Virus record (IMG/VR): IMGVR_UViG_3300015360_000207
Span: 1-23,186 of that record
Reading direction: 5' to 3' (one strand)
DNA: 23,186 nt
Source: a virus
The translations under genes were made by a program, and so were the position numbers. Below the pieces are notes generated by a model, which searched no databases, had not been told where the DNA came from, and saw only the letters and a program-made list of their open reading frames with translations. Positions 20,773 to 23,186 of this stretch are shown here, piece by piece (position 1 is the stretch's first letter; every line of letters begins with the position of its first letter).

Positions 20773-22071
20773 ATGAGACTAGGAAGATCGCAACCATTTA
20801 AACCCCTTATTCGGTTATTCCGTAATGTTTCTGGCAATACAATCACCACACAAACAATTACAGGGCTTGCACGTATTGCAAAGGATACACTGCAAACTAT
20901 TACGGGTAAGGCAAGAATACAAACTTCTGTTACTCAAACAATCACAGGCTTATCACGCATAACAAAAACAGTTGTTCAGACTATAACTGGACTGGCAAGA
21001 ATAACAGCTATAACCACTAGAACTATAACAGGTAAGGGTGCAATCCTGCTTACTGTTACACGCACTGTACAGGGTGTAGCGAGGATTACAAAAACAGCAA
21101 CTCAAACCATACAAGGACTTTCACGCATAACAAAGACTGTACCACAGACAATTACTGGACTATCACGCATAACAGCAACGGCTCTACAAACCATAACAGG
21201 TAAAGCTCGCATAACGGCTACCACTCTTCAAACAATAACTGGTAAAGCTGCAATAGTTAATACAATACTTCAAACTATTACTGGTAAGGCTAGGATCACT
21301 GCTATAACTCTTCAAACTATCACAGGTAAGGCTAGGATAACTGCTATAACTTTACGAACAATTCAGGGGCTTGCTAGGGTTACTAAAACTGCAACACAGA
21401 CTGTTCAGGGATTAGCACGTATTACAGCAATAACTCTGCAAACCATAACTGGTAAAGCTAGGATAACAGTTACAACACTTCAGACCATTACTGGTAAGGG
21501 TAGAATAACCAAAACTGTAATCCAAATCATCCAAGGGTTAGCAAGAATAGGATTAGTAACTCTTCAAACTATAACTGGTAAGGCAAGAATTACAGCATCA
21601 ACGCTACAAACAATTACAGGGTTAGCAAGGATAACTAAGACTGTTACCCAGACAATCCAGGGGCTATCACGCATAACTAAGACTGTAACTCAAACCATAA
21701 CAGGGTTAGCAAGGATTACTAAAACTGTTACCCAGACTATTCAAGGACTTGGTAGGATAACGGCTAGTACTACAAAAACCATCACGGGTGTAGCTAGATT
21801 AACTGTCATTACCGTTCAAACTATAGCCGGACTTTCAAGAATACAGATTGTGACTACTAAAACTATAACAGGGTTAGCAAAAATTGTATCGGCAGCAGAT
21901 ACAGCGACCCAAACTATACTGGGACTTGCTAAAATTGCCACCACCACAAGTAGAACAATTCAGGGAAAAGCCATGATTCTCTCAACCATTTCAAGGCCAT
22001 TTCCAAAAATTATTATTGCTGATGGAAAGACGTATCTACAGCTTAGTGGAATACTTTATACAAAGATATAA
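20773..22071 (+). CDS. Repeat protein with 27 copies of a 14-residue unit
   Basis: A 432-residue protein. Residues 27-407 are 27 tandem units, all 14 residues except one of 17, with consensus Q-T-I-[TQ]-G-[LK]-[AS]-R-I-T-x-T-x-x. The N-terminal 26 residues (MRLGRSQPFKPLIRLFRNVS) are basic; the last 25 (RPFPKIIIADGKTYLQLSG) look like a small beta cap. Each unit has one or two Lys/Arg and alternates Ile/Val with Thr, the form of a beta-solenoid or a repeated beta-hairpin. No family is certain to me, though similar repeats occur in metagenomic phage fibre genes. It comes after the glycine-rich fibre protein, so it is probably a fibre shaft or adhesin. Copies differ at the DNA level, so this is old expansion with some recent duplication (units 11 and 12 are identical as protein). 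Confidence 0.78.
   Translation: MRLGRSQPFKPLIRLFRNVSGNTITTQTITGLARIAKDTLQTITGKARIQTSVTQTITGLSRITKTVVQTITGLARITAITTRTITGKGAILLTVTRTVQGVARITKTATQTIQGLSRITKTVPQTITGLSRITATALQTITGKARITATTLQTITGKAAIVNTILQTITGKARITAITLQTITGKARITAITLRTIQGLARVTKTATQTVQGLARITAITLQTITGKARITVTTLQTITGKGRITKTVIQIIQGLARIGLVTLQTITGKARITASTLQTITGLARITKTVTQTIQGLSRITKTVTQTITGLARITKTVTQTIQGLGRITASTTKTITGVARLTVITVQTIAGLSRIQIVTTKTITGLAKIVSAADTATQTILGLAKIATTTSRTIQGKAMILSTISRPFPKIIIADGKTYLQLSGILYTKI
20851..21993 (+). repeat. 42-bp tandem coding repeat (27 units)
   Basis: In-frame 42-base units coding the 14-residue repeat. Two unit types seem to alternate in places, QTITGK-ARI and QTI[TQ]G-L[AS]RITKT. One unit near the end is 9 bases longer. 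Confidence 0.85.
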
Positions 22072-22076
22072 CTGAT

Positions 22077-22106
22077 TTGACATAAACTCTTAATTGGTTA
22101 TATAAG
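22077..22106 (+). promoter_or_regulatory. Late promoter module 5
   Basis: TTGACA (22077-22082) in ATTTGACATAAACT, an 18-base spacer and TATAAG (22101-22106). It lies 5 bases after the stop of the repeat protein. Confidence 0.82.
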
Positions 22107-22118
22107 TAACTTGTTAAT

Positions 22119-22163
22119 CCATCATGTGATGGCAGACCACTCCCAAAAGGGGTGGTTTTTTTT
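22119..22163 (+). terminator. Two-hairpin leader with terminator-like end before the last gene
   Basis: Hairpin 1 is CCATC-atgt-GATGG (22119-22132). Hairpin 2 (22137-22155) pairs CCACTCC with GGGGTGG, with one T-G pair, and is followed by eight T residues (22156-22163). The ATG is nine bases on, at 22173. GGCAGAC joins the hairpins. Confidence 0.8.
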
Positions 22164-22172
22164 GATTAAATT

Positions 22173-23186
22173 ATGGGATTAAATTATTCACCAGCAAAGT
22201 CAGGGCCAGGGTATGGATACCATGGAGCAAAAGATGCAGCCCCAAACTATAGCAATGCAACAGGCGGAACTGGATTTGCATCGGGTGTGTCTCCTGTTGG
22301 TATTCCGGCTTCAGGAATGACCTCCCAATTTCAAAGTAATCCATCAAATTATGCTCCCGCTTCGTCTTCAGGGGGTGGATATTCTGCACCTAAACAACTC
22401 TCCTCTCTCACAGATGAAGCTGCACGAGGTGAATTTGGAATGTCCCTTTCTGACCTTTTAAAATCAAATACCTCAGCTGCAGAACAGGCTCGACAAGCTC
22501 AACTTGGACAGGCTAATTCTCAATATGACTACAATGCAGAACAATTAAAAAATCAACTCTCAGGATTAGATTCACAAAAACAATCAGGATTCAATGAAAT
22601 TGATACTGGTTTACAGGGATTACTCAGTCAAGCTGGTACTTCTCGCGAAAGCGCACAAACAAATGCTGATCAGCAAGTCAGACAAGCTGGTGGAATTGCA
22701 AAGTCAACACAACAGCAAAACAGAAATGTACTTCGCTCTCTAGGAATTATCAACTCCTCTGCAGCAGGTGAGCTTTTAACAAAACCTATGAATGAATTTG
22801 GCCAGCAAAGGGCACAGGTTCAACAGCAATTAGGTCAAAGATTTAAAGAGCTTGATAATTATATGGATCAGGCAACAAAAGAAGCTCAAAACAAGAAAGA
22901 CTCACTTCTTGCCAACTACACACAGGTATTTAACAACATACAAAGTGATTTAAGGTTCAACGATAGACAAAGACTTGATGCAGTTAATCAAGTAAATGCT
23001 GCAGCTTCACAGCATCTAGCAGATATTCAGACACAAATGCTCAACTTCCAAAATCAAGTAACACTTCAAAAGCAACAGTTTGCTATGAGTATGGCTCAAA
23101 TGGGGCAATATCAGAATCCAACTATATCAAGTGATTATAATGCCCAAAACCTTTTAACTAATGCAGGCACAGGAACAAAGACTGCA
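22173..23186 (+). CDS. Gln-rich, probable coiled-coil virion protein (cut by the window end)
   Basis: A reading frame of 338 codons that is still open at the last base. It begins MGLNYSPAKSGPGYGYHG. The first 80 residues are Gly-, Ser- and Pro-rich and look disordered; from about residue 85 it becomes a long Gln-, Ala- and Asn-rich helix (AEQARQAQLGQANSQYDYNA; QQQNRNVLRSLG; QRAQVQQQLGQRFKELDNYM; QLNFQNQVTLQKQQ-like end). This form is typical of internal virion or tail proteins that are ejected with the DNA, or of fibre proteins. No enzymatic motif appears in the part seen. It is driven by promoter module 5. The C-terminus, and so the family, lies beyond the window. Confidence 0.72.
   Translation, partial: MGLNYSPAKSGPGYGYHGAKDAAPNYSNATGGTGFASGVSPVGIPASGMTSQFQSNPSNYAPASSSGGGYSAPKQLSSLTDEAARGEFGMSLSDLLKSNTSAAEQARQAQLGQANSQYDYNAEQLKNQLSGLDSQKQSGFNEIDTGLQGLLSQAGTSRESAQTNADQQVRQAGGIAKSTQQQNRNVLRSLGIINSSAAGELLTKPMNEFGQQRAQVQQQLGQRFKELDNYMDQATKEAQNKKDSLLANYTQVFNNIQSDLRFNDRQRLDAVNQVNAAASQHLADIQTQMLNFQNQVTLQKQQFAMSMAQMGQYQNPTISSDYNAQNLLTNAGTGTKTA

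Noticed and set aside
20851-21993. CRISPR-like array
   Set aside because: The 42-bp repeats are coding, in frame, contiguous and have no spacers.
1-23186. Recoded stop codons (TAG or TGA read as an amino acid)
   Set aside because: TAA, TAG and TGA all end genes at tight junctions with following starts, and no core gene has an internal stop apart from the frameshift.

Overview
The window is a stretch of a double-stranded DNA tailed bacteriophage genome. It carries the packaging, head, connector, tail and fibre module, and all convincing genes lie on the + strand. The gene order (small terminase, large terminase, portal, scaffold, major capsid, connector, nozzle, fibre-like proteins) is the usual late order. 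An N4-gp56-type capsid protein and a beta-propeller-like nozzle protein suggest a short-tailed, podovirus-like virion, but this is inference. The DNA is A+T-rich and uses the standard bacterial code: TAA, TAG and TGA all end genes. The promoters look like sigma-70 sites. The host cannot be named from the sequence. I see no tRNA, CRISPR array, integrase or insertion sequence.

Layout. 1-934 holds three small genes of unknown function, two of them preceded by the same 18-nt start-site motif. 937-3781 holds the small terminase, then a large terminase read in two frames that meet at a CTT-TAG site resembling the RF2 +1 frameshift site. An intein interrupts the last nuclease motif, and an HNH endonuclease gene lies inside the intein in a different reading frame. 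3873-8270 holds the portal, two small proteins, an acidic scaffold-like protein and the major capsid protein, followed by a normal terminator. 8435-13354 is one tightly overlapping operon: a GroES-like co-chaperonin with a charged N-terminal extension, a small Cys protein, a double glycosyltransferase, two methyltransferase-like proteins, a NodB-like deacetylase and a second glycosyltransferase. 13428-16932 holds the connector, the nozzle-like protein and two small genes. 17042-22071 holds small structural and fibre-like proteins, including a pair of paralogues, a glycine-rich insertion and a protein made of 27 copies of a 14-residue repeat. A Gln-rich, probably coiled-coil gene starts at 22173 and runs off the window end.

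Five places (before 3873, 8435, 13428, 17042 and 22173) carry the same regulatory module: TTGACA box, 16-18 nt spacer, TATAA-type box, a short hairpin, then a second hairpin with a 7-8 nt T-run just before the start codon. The second hairpin looks like an intrinsic terminator lying between a promoter and its own gene. These modules divide the late region into at least five units and imply attenuation or antitermination, or short leader RNAs. The modules, the nested HNH gene in the intein and the frameshifted terminase are the most unusual features here.

Most genes outside 1-320, 6513-8270 and the 9277 gene lack a clear Shine-Dalgarno sequence. They start right after a T-run, at a coupled overlap, or a few bases after the previous stop.
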